Positions 38,401 through 45,748 of a DNA stretch of 64,000 bases are shown here, piece after piece. A model generated the notes under the pieces. The model was not told where the DNA came from. It worked only from the letters and a program-made list of their open reading frames with translations, and ran no database searches. Positions within the stretch are counted from its first letter, which is position 1. The number at the start of each line of letters is the position of its first letter. Source of the DNA: Bradyrhizobium sp. AZCC 1719 (GTDB lineage: Bacteria > Pseudomonadota > Alphaproteobacteria > Rhizobiales > Xanthobacteraceae). Made by a program: the position numbers and the translations under genes. Where the stretch lies: positions 5,485,001 through 5,549,000 of the forward strand of contig NZ_JAZHRU010000001.1 in assembly GCF_036924525.1 (NCBI RefSeq). Direction: 5' to 3'.

Positions 38401-38422
38401 TCTCACTCACCGAAAACAACGC

Positions 38423-38455
38423 AAAAGCCGCCCGTGATCCGGGCGGCTTTTGTTT
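38423..38455. terminator. Strong rho-independent terminator, probably bidirectional
   Basis: AAAAGCCGCCCG (38423-38434), loop TGATC, CGGGCGGCTTTT (38440-38451) followed by GTTTG. A-run on one side and T-run on the other serve both the PEP-CTERM gene and the convergent DUF1772 gene. Confidence 0.9.
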
Positions 38456-38473
38456 GTCGGCATCTCCGGCGCC

Positions 38474-38959
38474 CTACTTCGCCGCAATCGCGGCAATGAA
38501 CAGCGCACAAGCCGCGGTGGAAGCGACCGTCCGCACGTGGTTCCAGCGTGTCCAATCCGTCAGGTAGCGCGCCCACAGCGAGGCGGCCTCGTGGCTTGCG
38601 GGATCTGCCGCGGCAAGCGCGTTGTTCAGGGGCACGTTGAAGACCATCGTCACGACGAACATGCCGAGCACATAGAGCATGCCGCCGGCCAGCATCGCCA
38701 TCGCGCCGGGCTCGCTCCAGCGCAACAGCGCGGTCACCGCCAGCGCCGCACTCGCTGCCGTCGTTCCCAGGAAGATCGGCATGAACAGCGACTGCACGAT
38801 CGTGACGTTGATCGCATTCATTGCCGCGATGCCGGAGGCCTGTCCGATCCGGCCGAGCGCCGCCATGATGAAGGTCGAAAACGCGAAATAAAGCCCGGCG
38901 AGCAGACCGCAGCCGAGGGCACAAAACCACAGCAGAGCGGTGATCAACATCTGCAGCAT
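38474..38959 (-). CDS. DUF1772 (anthrone oxygenase-like) membrane protein
   Basis: 161 residues from ATG 38959; GGAGG lies 8 nt ahead. An ATG at 38965 overlaps the NmrA stop as ATGA but its ribosome site would be only 3 nt away, so coupling is present either way. Four hydrophobic segments (about 3-28, 50-73, 80-103, 140-158) and the RWSEP, FNVPLNNALA and WTRWNHVRTVAS landmarks of DUF1772. The family includes fungal anthrone oxygenases; bacterial roles are mostly unknown. It is coupled to the NmrA-like gene. Confidence 0.86.
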   Translation of the reverse strand: MLQMLITALLWFCALGCGLLAGLYFAFSTFIMAALGRIGQASGIAAMNAINVTIVQSLFMPIFLGTTAASAALAVTALLRWSEPGAMAMLAGGMLYVLGMFVVTMVFNVPLNNALAAADPASHEAASLWARYLTDWTRWNHVRTVASTAACALFIAAIAAK

Positions 38960-38961
38960 GA

Positions 38962-39783
38962 TCATGCCCTCCATACACCGGTCGCGGCGGTTCGGCGGGC
39001 ATAATCGGAAAAGTCCCGCGCCGGACGCCCGAGCGCCTGCTCGACGCCGTGTGCGACACCCGAATTGCGTCCGTCGAGCACGACGGTGAACAGTTCCAAC
39101 ATCAGTTCGATGACGTCCTCCGGCATATGGGGCCGCATGCCGGCCGCAAAATCGTCCGCCGCGATCTGCCGGTATCGGACCGGCCGGCCGACGGCACCGG
39201 CGATCTCGGCGACCGCTTGCGCGAACGTCAGCGCACGCGGTCCCGTCACCTCGTAGACCTTGCCGGCATGGCGCCGATCCGTCAGCGCCGCGACCACGAC
39301 TTCGGCGATATCGTCGGCATCGATAAACGGTTCGGGCACGGCGCCGGCCGGCAACGCGATTTCGCCGGCGAGCACGCCTTCCAGCAGATAACCCTCGGAA
39401 AAATTCTGATCGAACCAGCTTGCGCGCACGATGGTCCAGGGAACGCCGGATTGCTGCAGCGCCGCCTCCGCCCGCTGCGCGCCCGGCTCGCCGCGCCCTG
39501 ACAGCAGCACGACGCGCTCGAGCCCATTGTCGCGCGCCAGCCGGCCCACTTCCGCGATTGCATCAGCGGCACCCTCGACCGCAAGGTCCGGCTGGTAGGT
39601 GACATAGGCCATCGAGACGCCGGCAAACGCGGCCGGCCACGTCTCGGGCCGGGTCCAGTCGAACGGGACAAGTGTCGAACGCGACACCGGCCGCGTCGGG
39701 ATGCCGCTCGCCCTTAGCAGCGCATCGACCCGCGCGCCGGTCTTGCCCGCGCCGCCGACGATCAGGATCGGGAGTTCTGACAT
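38962..39783 (-). CDS. NmrA-like NAD(P)H-binding protein
   Basis: 273 residues. Atypical SDR glycine motif ILIVGGAGKTGARVDALL (residues 6-23) and the extended-SDR layout of the NmrA/HSCARG/quinone-reductase-2 (QorB) group; the YxxxK catalytic pair is absent, so it may sense or reduce quinones. Divergent from a TetR gene with a 21-bp palindrome between, and coupled to a DUF1772 gene downstream. This is a common TetR-regulated three-gene unit in Bradyrhizobium-type genomes by recollection; the physiological substrate is unknown. Confidence 0.87.
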   Translation of the reverse strand: MSELPILIVGGAGKTGARVDALLRASGIPTRPVSRSTLVPFDWTRPETWPAAFAGVSMAYVTYQPDLAVEGAADAIAEVGRLARDNGLERVVLLSGRGEPGAQRAEAALQQSGVPWTIVRASWFDQNFSEGYLLEGVLAGEIALPAGAVPEPFIDADDIAEVVVAALTDRRHAGKVYEVTGPRALTFAQAVAEIAGAVGRPVRYRQIAADDFAAGMRPHMPEDVIELMLELFTVVLDGRNSGVAHGVEQALGRPARDFSDYARRTAATGVWRA

Positions 39784-39803
39784 GGATCACTCCTTTCGGA
39801 CAC

Positions 39804-39824
39804 AATACGAGAATATCTCGTATT
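39804..39824. promoter_or_regulatory. TetR operator candidate (9-bp perfect arms)
   Basis: AATACGAGA - ATA - TCTCGTATT, perfect over 9 + 9 bp, in the divergent gap between the NmrA-like gene and the TetR gene. The half-site TCTCGTATT recurs at 39842-39850, suggesting a second, weaker site closer to the TetR start. Confidence 0.75.
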
Positions 39825-39884
39825 TGCTAAACCCGATAAACTCTCGTATTGGTAACGTCAAGTCGCATTTGTGTGAGAGAACCG

Positions 39885-40538
39885 ATGGCTAGGCAAAAAG
39901 CCGGACAGAAGGTGGCCGCAACGGCTGCGCCCGTGTTGGCGCGGCTGGTCCCGACCCAGCAGCGCAGCCGCGAGCGGTTCGAGAAAATCCTGCAATGCGC
40001 GGCAGAGCTGATGGCCGAGAAAGGCAGCGAAGCCTTCCGCATGAGCGACGTCGTCGAACGCAGCGGCGTGCCGTTCGGCTCGCTCTATCAATACTTTCCG
40101 GACAAGACCGCGATCATCGGCACGCTCGCGGAACGCTACAACGCGATCGGCCGCGATTGCGTGCGGCGCGATCTCGCCGTGGTCAGGACTACCCGCGATC
40201 TGCACCCGGCCCTGTGCCGCATGACCGACAGCTACTATCGGATGTTCATGGAAGTGCCGGTCATGCGCGACATCTGGCAAGCGACGCAGGCCGACCGGGC
40301 GCTGCAAAAACTTGACGAGGAGGACGGCGTCTATCTCGCCGGGCTGCTCGGCGATACCCTGCGGCGGATCGCACCCGATGTATCAGCAACTGCGCTGGCC
40401 TCGTTTTCCCAACTGATGATGACGCTGATCGCGGCGACCGTCCGCCACGCCATCACGCAGGATACAAAGGAAGCCGTCCGCATCCTCACTCTGTTCAAGC
40501 GGATGCTGCCGAAGAATCTGGCGGCGTTGGAGACGTGA
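39885..40538 (+). CDS. TetR/AcrR-family transcriptional regulator
   Basis: 217 residues from ATG 39885 (GAGAG just ahead); the frame continues 12 codons upstream but would run into the operator area. The DNA-binding domain is QQRSRERFEKILQCAAELMA with recognition helix MSDVVERSGVPFGSLYQYFP (about 45-64). The C-terminal ligand domain (about 75-215) has no known motif. It is divergent from the NmrA-DUF1772 pair and very likely represses it and itself through the palindrome at 39804. Confidence 0.93.
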   Translation: MARQKAGQKVAATAAPVLARLVPTQQRSRERFEKILQCAAELMAEKGSEAFRMSDVVERSGVPFGSLYQYFPDKTAIIGTLAERYNAIGRDCVRRDLAVVRTTRDLHPALCRMTDSYYRMFMEVPVMRDIWQATQADRALQKLDEEDGVYLAGLLGDTLRRIAPDVSATALASFSQLMMTLIAATVRHAITQDTKEAVRILTLFKRMLPKNLAALET

Positions 40539-40573
40539 GGACGTCGGCGCGGGAATGCCGTACCGCCCCGCCC

Positions 40574-40831
40574 CTACCGCTCGAACACCGCAGCACAAGC
40601 CGGGCTCAGGCTCGCCTTCTGCCGGCGCAGGCATGCGGTGATCGCACGCGCGTTCGGGATCTCACCGGCGCAAAGCCGGTAGACGTCGGGCGTGCAGGCC
40701 CTGCGCTGTTCAGGCGTGCCTTGCTGGGCATGGGCCGCACCGCTCGCCATCAGCGTCAGCAGGAAGCCGAGCGTCGAAGCCCGACGGGAGCGACAAAGAA
40801 CAGCCGCACTTCGCGCAAACCTTGCCTTCAT
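40574..40831 (-). CDS. Small exported cysteine-containing protein (85 aa)
   Basis: ATG 40831 has GGGAG 8-9 nt ahead. The signal peptide is clear (basic start, STLGFLLTLMASGAAHA-QQ). The mature ~45 residues have four cysteines in CTPDVYRLCAGEIPNARAIT then ACLRRQ and SPACAAVF, the spacing of the Cys-rich repeat (GLG1-like) seen in many small Rhizobiales periplasmic proteins; the disulfides probably stabilise a helical hairpin. Function unknown. Confidence 0.72.
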   Translation of the reverse strand: MKARFARSAAVLCRSRRASTLGFLLTLMASGAAHAQQGTPEQRRACTPDVYRLCAGEIPNARAITACLRRQKASLSPACAAVFER

Positions 40832-41083
40832 GACCGCGTCTCCCTGGACCATGCCCGCCTTGACAAGGCAGGTGTCGTCCAGCCGAATACGCGAACCGAT
40901 TTTTGCAAAATGTGATTTTTCTCACACGCGCCGCGCGTGGGCGTGCCTAGGGTTCGCGCGGGGAACTCAACACTTTAGTAACCAGCTTTGCCGCGGCCGC
41001 CGGATCGATAAAATTCGAACGATCCGCTCAATCTGGGAACAAAATACCTTTGAGATCATCGCCTCTGGAACCCGGAGAGCGCG
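40832..41083. other. Intergenic region
   Basis: No gene or hairpin of note; the sequence ahead of 41084 ends in a good ribosome site. Confidence 0.3.
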
Positions 41084-41263
41084 ATGAGCGAAGTTGAATA
41101 CGATCTGCTGCTGGAAACCGTGCAGACGGCCATTGCGCCGGCCCCGGAGGATGATTTCGTGGTCCCGACCCAGCGCCTTTATCCGTCGCCACGCGCCGCC
41201 AACGACAATGGAGCCTCTTGGCCGCTGGTTCCGTTCCCTGAGGGCTGGCACGCTGCCTGCTGA
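41084..41263 (+). CDS. Small hypothetical protein (59 aa)
   Basis: ATG 41084 is preceded by GGAGA (41074-41078) with a 5-nt spacer; stop TGA at 41261-41263. The peptide (starts MSEVEYDLLLETVQTAIAPA, ends WPLVPFPEGWHAAC) has an acidic amphipathic start and a Pro/Trp-rich end. GC3-rich codon use resembles a real gene. No family recognised. The end lies 25 bp ahead of the stem-loop behind tRNA-Cys. Confidence 0.5.
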   Translation: MSEVEYDLLLETVQTAIAPAPEDDFVVPTQRLYPSPRAANDNGASWPLVPFPEGWHAAC

Positions 41264-41287
41264 CCGAGGCCGGCTTGCTGCGGCCTC

Positions 41288-41320
41288 TCATATAATCGGT
41301 CTAAGTCGTTGATTATATGA
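41288..41320 (-). repeat. AT-rich perfect stem-loop directly behind tRNA-Cys
   Basis: TCATATAATC (41288-41297) and GATTATATGA (41311-41320) are perfect inverted 10-mers with a 13-nt loop. It starts 1 bp beyond the encoded CCA of the minus-strand tRNA, so it is part of the tRNA's primary transcript and could act as a 3' processing or stop signal. Confidence 0.65.
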
Positions 41321-41321
41321 A

Positions 41322-41395
41322 TGGAGGCCACGACCAGAATTGAACTGGTGTACACGGTTTTGCAGACCGTTGCGTAACCACTCCGCCACGTGGCC
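41322..41395 (-). tRNA. tRNA-Cys (GCA)
   Basis: 74 nt with encoded CCA. Acceptor GGCCACG/CGTGGCC with discriminator T, anticodon stem ACGGT/ACCGT and loop CTGCAAA giving anticodon GCA, T-arm with TTCAATT loop. The U73 discriminator and GCA anticodon are the CysRS identity set. Confidence 0.97.
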
Positions 41396-41481
41396 CCATC
41401 GGGCGCACTCATATACGCCTCGCCCCGGATAGGCAACCAAGCAGCGCAATTCCTGCCATCACTGGTTAGCAAACCGCCTCC

Positions 41482-42162
41482 TCAACCTGCGGACGGATCG
41501 CCAATTCGATTGTTCCGCAGACCCAGCTTGGCGGTCCTTGCGCGGATGCCCCCGACCGTCCGCTTCATTTCGAGTGCGATGGTCCTCGGGGGCTTGCCGC
41601 TGCCGATCAGCGAGCGCAGCAGCGCATCGTCTTCCGCCGTCCATTCGGCGCCGCTCAGTTGAAAGCGATCTTCGCAGCCCGTTTCCTTGGCCGGTGCCGC
41701 AAACCGCTCCCAGCCCAGCGTCTCATGGAAAATGACGACAAAAGCGATCCAGAGAACGATGGCCCGCCCCTCGGACAGGGCGGCGGATTTGAGATGCTCT
41801 GCGCTGAACGTCGCGGGCCGCAAAGCGTCCAGCGCAGGCCAGATGTCTGAAGCGATGGAATTGACGAAATAGACGCACAGCGACACGAAGGGACCAGCGG
41901 CCATAGCGCCGATCGCTGCGATCAGCCACAGCGGCAGTTTTCCCTGGGCTGTTTTGCTCACCAATTGGGTGGCGAGGCCGGTCAGGCACCAGGGCACAAT
42001 GGCGAGCGAGAGAACATAAAGTGTCGCCCCCGCGCCTCCCATGATGGCGGCATACGGTCCGAGAACGACCGAAAGCACTGCCAGCACGATCGGAACGCCG
42101 CAGAAGAAAACGAGATCGATCAAGGCCTGTTTGGACAGGCGCCTATGCGCCACCAGTTCCAT
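41482..42162 (-). CDS. Membrane protein with C-terminal Myb/SANT-like helical domain
   Basis: 226 residues. About four membrane segments (roughly 12-35, 40-60, 78-100, 128-146) form the N-terminal two thirds. After a soluble linker (about 150-168) comes WTAEDDALLRSLIGSGKPPR, then TIALEMKRTVGGIRARTAKL GL, which reads like the three-helix Myb/SANT or GcrA-like DNA-binding fold (W spaced before acidic residues, then a helix with R/K and a final recognition-like helix). Soluble proteins with this last motif are common in Bradyrhizobium; the fusion to a membrane part is unusual. It could be a membrane-tethered DNA-binding protein. No family name is certain. Confidence 0.55.
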   Translation of the reverse strand: MELVAHRRLSKQALIDLVFFCGVPIVLAVLSVVLGPYAAIMGGAGATLYVLSLAIVPWCLTGLATQLVSKTAQGKLPLWLIAAIGAMAAGPFVSLCVYFVNSIASDIWPALDALRPATFSAEHLKSAALSEGRAIVLWIAFVVIFHETLGWERFAAPAKETGCEDRFQLSGAEWTAEDDALLRSLIGSGKPPRTIALEMKRTVGGIRARTAKLGLRNNRIGDPSAG

Positions 42163-42353
42163 CGCGTTGCTCCGCTTGCATCCGACGCGTCAGTCATAGT
42201 GCGAGCGACGGAATGGAGCAACGTATCCGCCAGATCCAAGCTGCCAACTGGCGCGGCCAGGCAACGTCAACAAATGCCGCGTTAAACAAATAGAGTATGC
42301 GGACGCGGACGGCGCGGCACCGTCGCCCGCGCCGTCCAGACATCGCGCACGGC

Positions 42354-43217
42354 TCAGACCCGCTCTATTGCCTGAAGCCGCCGCCGTCCAACGGCGGGGT
42401 CGTCGAGCGAGCGCCGCAATTGCTCCTCCAGTTCATCAAGCAGGAAGAAACTGACATCGTCGACGGAGCCCTGACCCTTGGCGAAGGGCTGTTCGAGCAG
42501 CCGGATCAGATACAGGACGTAGACGAACATGTAGGTGATGAATCCAAACAACAGGGCCGCGGCCGGATCACCCTCCGTCTTCAGCAGCAGCAACAGGACG
42601 ATGATCGAGAACACCAGTGTTTGCACGAGCACATGCACCGATGGGACGAATTCGACGCGCTGGATGGTGTAGATGCGAAGCAGCACCCTGCGCATCGCAT
42701 CCTGATTGGTGCGAAGGCGTACGACGAAATTCGCCGCCATGCCCATGCCCTCCAGTCGACCGAGGATCGGCGTCAGCTTGCTGAGCTCGTCGAGCACGGG
42801 GGAAATGTTCTTGTGGTCGTAGGCGCGGTCCAGGCCTTGGCGGAGCTTTGCGATGACCCCGATCAGGATCAGCCGCGCTTCCCTGAGATTGAAGCGCTCA
42901 TTGGTCCGCGCGAAGCATTCCAGGTCGCCGTCGATGGCTTCGACCGCGGTGCGCAGTGCCGTCGGAATTTGTTCGGCTTCTTTGTAATCCTTGAGAATGC
43001 TCGACAGCAGGAAGCCGATAATGAATATGGCGCCACCAATGCCGCTGGTCACCAGCCCGTTGAGCTCGAGGAACTCGAATCCGAAATAGTGAACGATTGC
43101 CTTGGCGCCGCCGAGCAACAGGACGATGATGCCGACCGTGAAGAACAGGCGGAATTTCTTTCGCAGGCTGATTTCGGCGCCGCCGAAAGGGAGATGCGAG
43201 CTGATCGAAGACGACAA
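42354..43217 (-). CDS. Hypothetical integral membrane protein (DUF4239/bestrophin-like topology)
   Basis: 287 residues with TTG 43217 as the only early start (GGAAAGGA about 10 nt ahead). Two hydrophobic segments near the N-terminus (about 24-42, 55-74) and two near the C-terminus (about 203-222, 227-245) flank a ~120-residue soluble helical region. The LLFGFITYMFVYVLYLIRLLEQPFAKGQGSV end is reminiscent of the RxxxDLDxPFxG end of DUF4239 bestrophin-like proteins, but the D is missing. Function unknown; no operon partner. Confidence 0.5.
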   Translation of the reverse strand: MSSSISSHLPFGGAEISLRKKFRLFFTVGIIVLLLGGAKAIVHYFGFEFLELNGLVTSGIGGAIFIIGFLLSSILKDYKEAEQIPTALRTAVEAIDGDLECFARTNERFNLREARLILIGVIAKLRQGLDRAYDHKNISPVLDELSKLTPILGRLEGMGMAANFVVRLRTNQDAMRRVLLRIYTIQRVEFVPSVHVLVQTLVFSIIVLLLLLKTEGDPAAALLFGFITYMFVYVLYLIRLLEQPFAKGQGSVDDVSFFLLDELEEQLRRSLDDPAVGRRRLQAIERV

Positions 43218-43592
43218 TGCGCGAGTATCCTTTCCCTGGAGAACGTACAGGAGACAAGTTCCGTCCGTTCAATTGCAGTATTTGCGGCCCGAATTCCGAT
43301 GACTTCAAGGGCGGTGATCCCAACTACGCTTTGTCATCTCGAGCCTTGCACGTGCGTACTGAAGACGAGCCGCGCCCAGCCGCCCGACCTCAGATACGCT
43401 CGACGCAGATAATCATTAAGCCTGCAAATGGCTCCCCGTTCCCGCGGCGGCGTTGGCGACATATCGCCACAATGACACAGGGGCTTGGACGGCGGCTTCA
43501 GGCTGCTGTGGGCGGCTTTTTCATCGGCTGGCCGCTATCAGGACCGAGGCCTATTGCGACCGGACTCACGCGCGCTTGAACATCGAAAGCGC
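43218..43592. other. Gene-free stretch
   Basis: Between the membrane protein gene and the pseudogene tail. Open frames are short with ordinary composition; no repeat, tRNA or promoter was recognised. Confidence 0.35.
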
Positions 43593-43639
43593 TCACCAGG
43601 CCGCGAGACTATTACCTGCGGCGATTTTCTTTTTGAGCG
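43593..43639 (-). pseudogene. 3'-terminal remnant of a paralogue of the 45066-45542 gene
   Basis: 43597-43639 aligns to 45067-45106 with only a few mismatches and two small indels; it encodes (minus strand) LKKKIAAGNSLAAW followed by a stop, against LKKKIAGSSLVA at the end of the intact gene. Upstream of this segment on the minus strand the similarity stops at once and the frame becomes unrelated, so only the tail of the gene survives. Confidence 0.6.
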
Positions 43640-43722
43640 AACGACAGCTTCGGCCCTGCCTATCTCGCTCGACAAAATGCATCATTGCGCCAACGGATGC
43701 AGAACCTGAATGTTGTTCGACC

Positions 43723-43745
43723 AACCGCCTTCGGGCGGGTTTTAA
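43723..43745 (+). terminator. Weak terminator hairpin ahead of the GDSL gene
   Basis: CCGCC-TTCG-GGCGG followed by GTTTTAATTTT. It has the same UUCG loop as the terminator behind the GDSL gene. There is no obvious same-strand gene before it to terminate, so it may end a decayed gene. Confidence 0.5.
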
Positions 43746-43855
43746 TTTTGCGTCATCGGCGAGCCGAATGCAATGCAACATGTGATTGAGCAGTTGACAC
43801 GTCTATCGCGAAACGATGCTATGTTGCCGATTTAATTAAAAAGTAGGTAGCATCC

Positions 43856-44854
43856 ATGAGAAAATCCGCGTTCTTATTGCCGTTAGTCGCCTCCACGTTT
43901 TTTGCGTTGGCGACCCTGCCGGCCTCGGCCAGTGTTTATGACTCGCTCGTTGTCTTTGGCGACAGCTTATCGGACAGCGGCAACAACGCCGCGGTAATCG
44001 GCGTCAATGCAGGGCAGACCATTTCAGGTAACACGTACGTTCCCAGTCAGCCCTACGGATCTGGCGTTTACAGCAATGGACCTGTCTGGGCATCAGACGT
44101 TGCGTCGAAACTTGGCATAACGCTTCAATCTTCGCTACTTGGCGGAACCAATTATGCCTATGGCGGAGCGACCACAGGTCCGGTCGTCAGCGGCTTTCCG
44201 TTTAGCCTGCTCACCCAGGCAAATCAGTACCTGGCCACTAACATTGCCTCTCCCAATGCGCTGTATGTAATCGCGGGCGGCGGGAATGATGCCAGGGCAG
44301 CGCTCGGCGCAATCGCCGCGTGCCCTGCATGCTTGGGGCCAACCGTGGCGGCAACTGCCACCGCATACGCAAACAACGTCGGGTCGATCGTGGACGCCCT
44401 TCAAGCGGCCGGCGCCAAGAACATCGTGGTCTGGAACACTCCAAATCTCGGACTGGCGCCCGCTGTCACAGCCGCAGGCGCCTCCGGATTGGGGACTTTC
44501 CTCGCGAGCAGTATGAACGCAGCACTCGCCGCGGAACTGGCGGGCGAATCCGGCGTATCGACTTTTGATATTTTCGGTCTGGGCACGACGATCGCACTCA
44601 ATCCAGGAGCGTTTGGGTTTACTAATGTGACCGATGCCTGCGGAGCCGTCCCTGGCGCGAACTGTGATACTTACGCATATTGGGATGGCATTCATCCGAC
44701 GGCTGCGGCTCACGCGGTACTTGCCGACGCCTTCCTCGTGGTTGCCGGAGTTCCCGAGACATCGACCTGGGTGATGATGATCATCGGCTTTGCCGGCGCT
44801 GGGTACATGACGTATCGCCGTCGTCAACCATCAGCCGCTCCTACCGCAGCCTGA
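43856..44854 (+). CDS. GDSL/SGNH-family esterase with variant PEP-CTERM tail
   Basis: 332 residues. Signal peptide (LLPLVASTFFALATLPASAS) then the SGNH blocks: block I VVFGDSLSDSGN with nucleophile serine (about 35-46), the GGND block III asparagine (about 142-145), and the catalytic DGIHPT aspartate-histidine (about 281-286). At the end is a PEP-CTERM-like anchor in which PEP reads PET: VPETSTWVMMIIGFAGAGYM then TYRRR. It is a secreted lipase/esterase of the ChoE/EstA-passenger kind, here probably processed by an exosortase rather than an autotransporter. Ends in a strong terminator. Confidence 0.88.
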   Translation: MRKSAFLLPLVASTFFALATLPASASVYDSLVVFGDSLSDSGNNAAVIGVNAGQTISGNTYVPSQPYGSGVYSNGPVWASDVASKLGITLQSSLLGGTNYAYGGATTGPVVSGFPFSLLTQANQYLATNIASPNALYVIAGGGNDARAALGAIAACPACLGPTVAATATAYANNVGSIVDALQAAGAKNIVVWNTPNLGLAPAVTAAGASGLGTFLASSMNAALAAELAGESGVSTFDIFGLGTTIALNPGAFGFTNVTDACGAVPGANCDTYAYWDGIHPTAAAHAVLADAFLVVAGVPETSTWVMMIIGFAGAGYMTYRRRQPSAAPTAA

Positions 44855-44883
44855 TCAGCTTGCCCGCCCCGATCCGAAAGCAG

Positions 44884-44906
44884 AGACCGCCTTCGGGCGG
44901 TCTTTT
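44884..44906 (+). terminator. Rho-independent terminator of the GDSL gene
   Basis: AGACCGCC-TTCG-GGCGGTCT plus TTTT: perfect 8-bp stem with the stable UUCG loop, 30 bp past the stop. Confidence 0.92.
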
Positions 44907-44994
44907 CGCCCGCCCGGGAACGTCAATGCGCAAAAAGGTGATTAAGCACGACGACCGCGCCGACTTCGTTTTCGGTTGAACGCCCGGTACGCGA

Positions 44995-45066
44995 TTACAA
45001 TAGCATGCTGATGGCCACGACGATGAACGGCGCGGCCACCAGCAGAACCGGCCACAGCCGGAACAT
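44995..45066 (-). CDS. Candidate 23-residue hydrophobic membrane peptide, coupled to the gene upstream
   Basis: ATG 45066 overlaps the stop of the preceding minus-strand gene as TGATG (45068-45064), and a TAA closes it at 44995-44997. Product: MFRLWPVLLVAAPFIVVAIS then MLL, almost wholly a single membrane helix with one Arg near the front. The overlap is the classic arrangement for translational coupling. Nothing similar is known to me. It is too short to prove coding from composition. Confidence 0.45.
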   Translation of the reverse strand: MFRLWPVLLVAAPFIVVAISMLL

Positions 45067-45542
45067 CAGGCGACGAGACTACTACCTGCAATTTTCTTTT
45101 TGAGCGTCTCGCAGACGGTGCGGACTTCGGACGTCATCAGGGAACAATCCTCGATCTGCAGGAAGTAGCGCTTGCCTTCCTCGCGATAGTTTGCAGCCAA
45201 TTCCTTGATCTCGGACACCATGGCGTGAACGCCAGCCACCATCGCTTCACATCGTTTGGCGGCGTCGGTTAGTTCCACACCGAGTGCTTCAATCTCTTTC
45301 ACTGCCGCATCATATTCGCGGACCACAGCTTCGGCTGAGAGCTTTCCGACCTGATTGACCCCTTCCTTGTGCTCGACATAGTCGGGCATCGGGCCTTTCG
45401 GTAACGGGTGGTCATTGCTGTGGGGTATCTCTTGGATAACGGGCGCTCGGCGGGCGTTGTAGATGAGAGTACCGATTTCCCCTTCGATTTCATCAGCGTC
45501 AAGCAATGGAGAGCGAGTGAGAACTTCTGTAGTTAAAGACAT
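45066..45542 (-). CDS. Hypothetical coiled-coil protein (158 aa)
   Basis: ATG 45542 has GGAG 8 nt ahead. No domain recognised. Residues 1-60 are a polar, Pro-containing leader; 65-150 are strongly helical with heptad-like runs (LSAEAVVREYDAAVKEIEAL and onward), giving a long coiled coil; the end is the KKKIAGSSLVA peptide seen again in the remnant at 43593. Two cysteines in the C-terminal part. The family looks phage- or plasmid-like in composition, but that is only an impression. Its stop overlaps the start of the 23-residue peptide. Confidence 0.7.
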   Translation of the reverse strand: MSLTTEVLTRSPLLDADEIEGEIGTLIYNARRAPVIQEIPHSNDHPLPKGPMPDYVEHKEGVNQVGKLSAEAVVREYDAAVKEIEALGVELTDAAKRCEAMVAGVHAMVSEIKELAANYREEGKRYFLQIEDCSLMTSEVRTVCETLKKKIAGSSLVA

Positions 45543-45748
45543 CGACTTGGCTCCAAATTGTTACGCGGAGAGCGGAGAATTTATCATCGTCAATGGGAAT
45601 GTCATCCTTGTCCACAGGCCGCTATGTCTTCTTGCAGACATTGGAACCGCCGCGTTGGTATCATGGTCATGACGGAATACGGAACAAACGCTGCACAATT
45701 TGAGATGCAGCAGCCGCTTCGACGCAACTCTTGCTTGAAAACCAAGAG

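Noticed and set aside
43453..43785. 110-codon plus-strand frame before the GDSL gene
   Set aside because: Covers the pseudogene tail and the weak terminator, lacks a ribosome site and family motifs.
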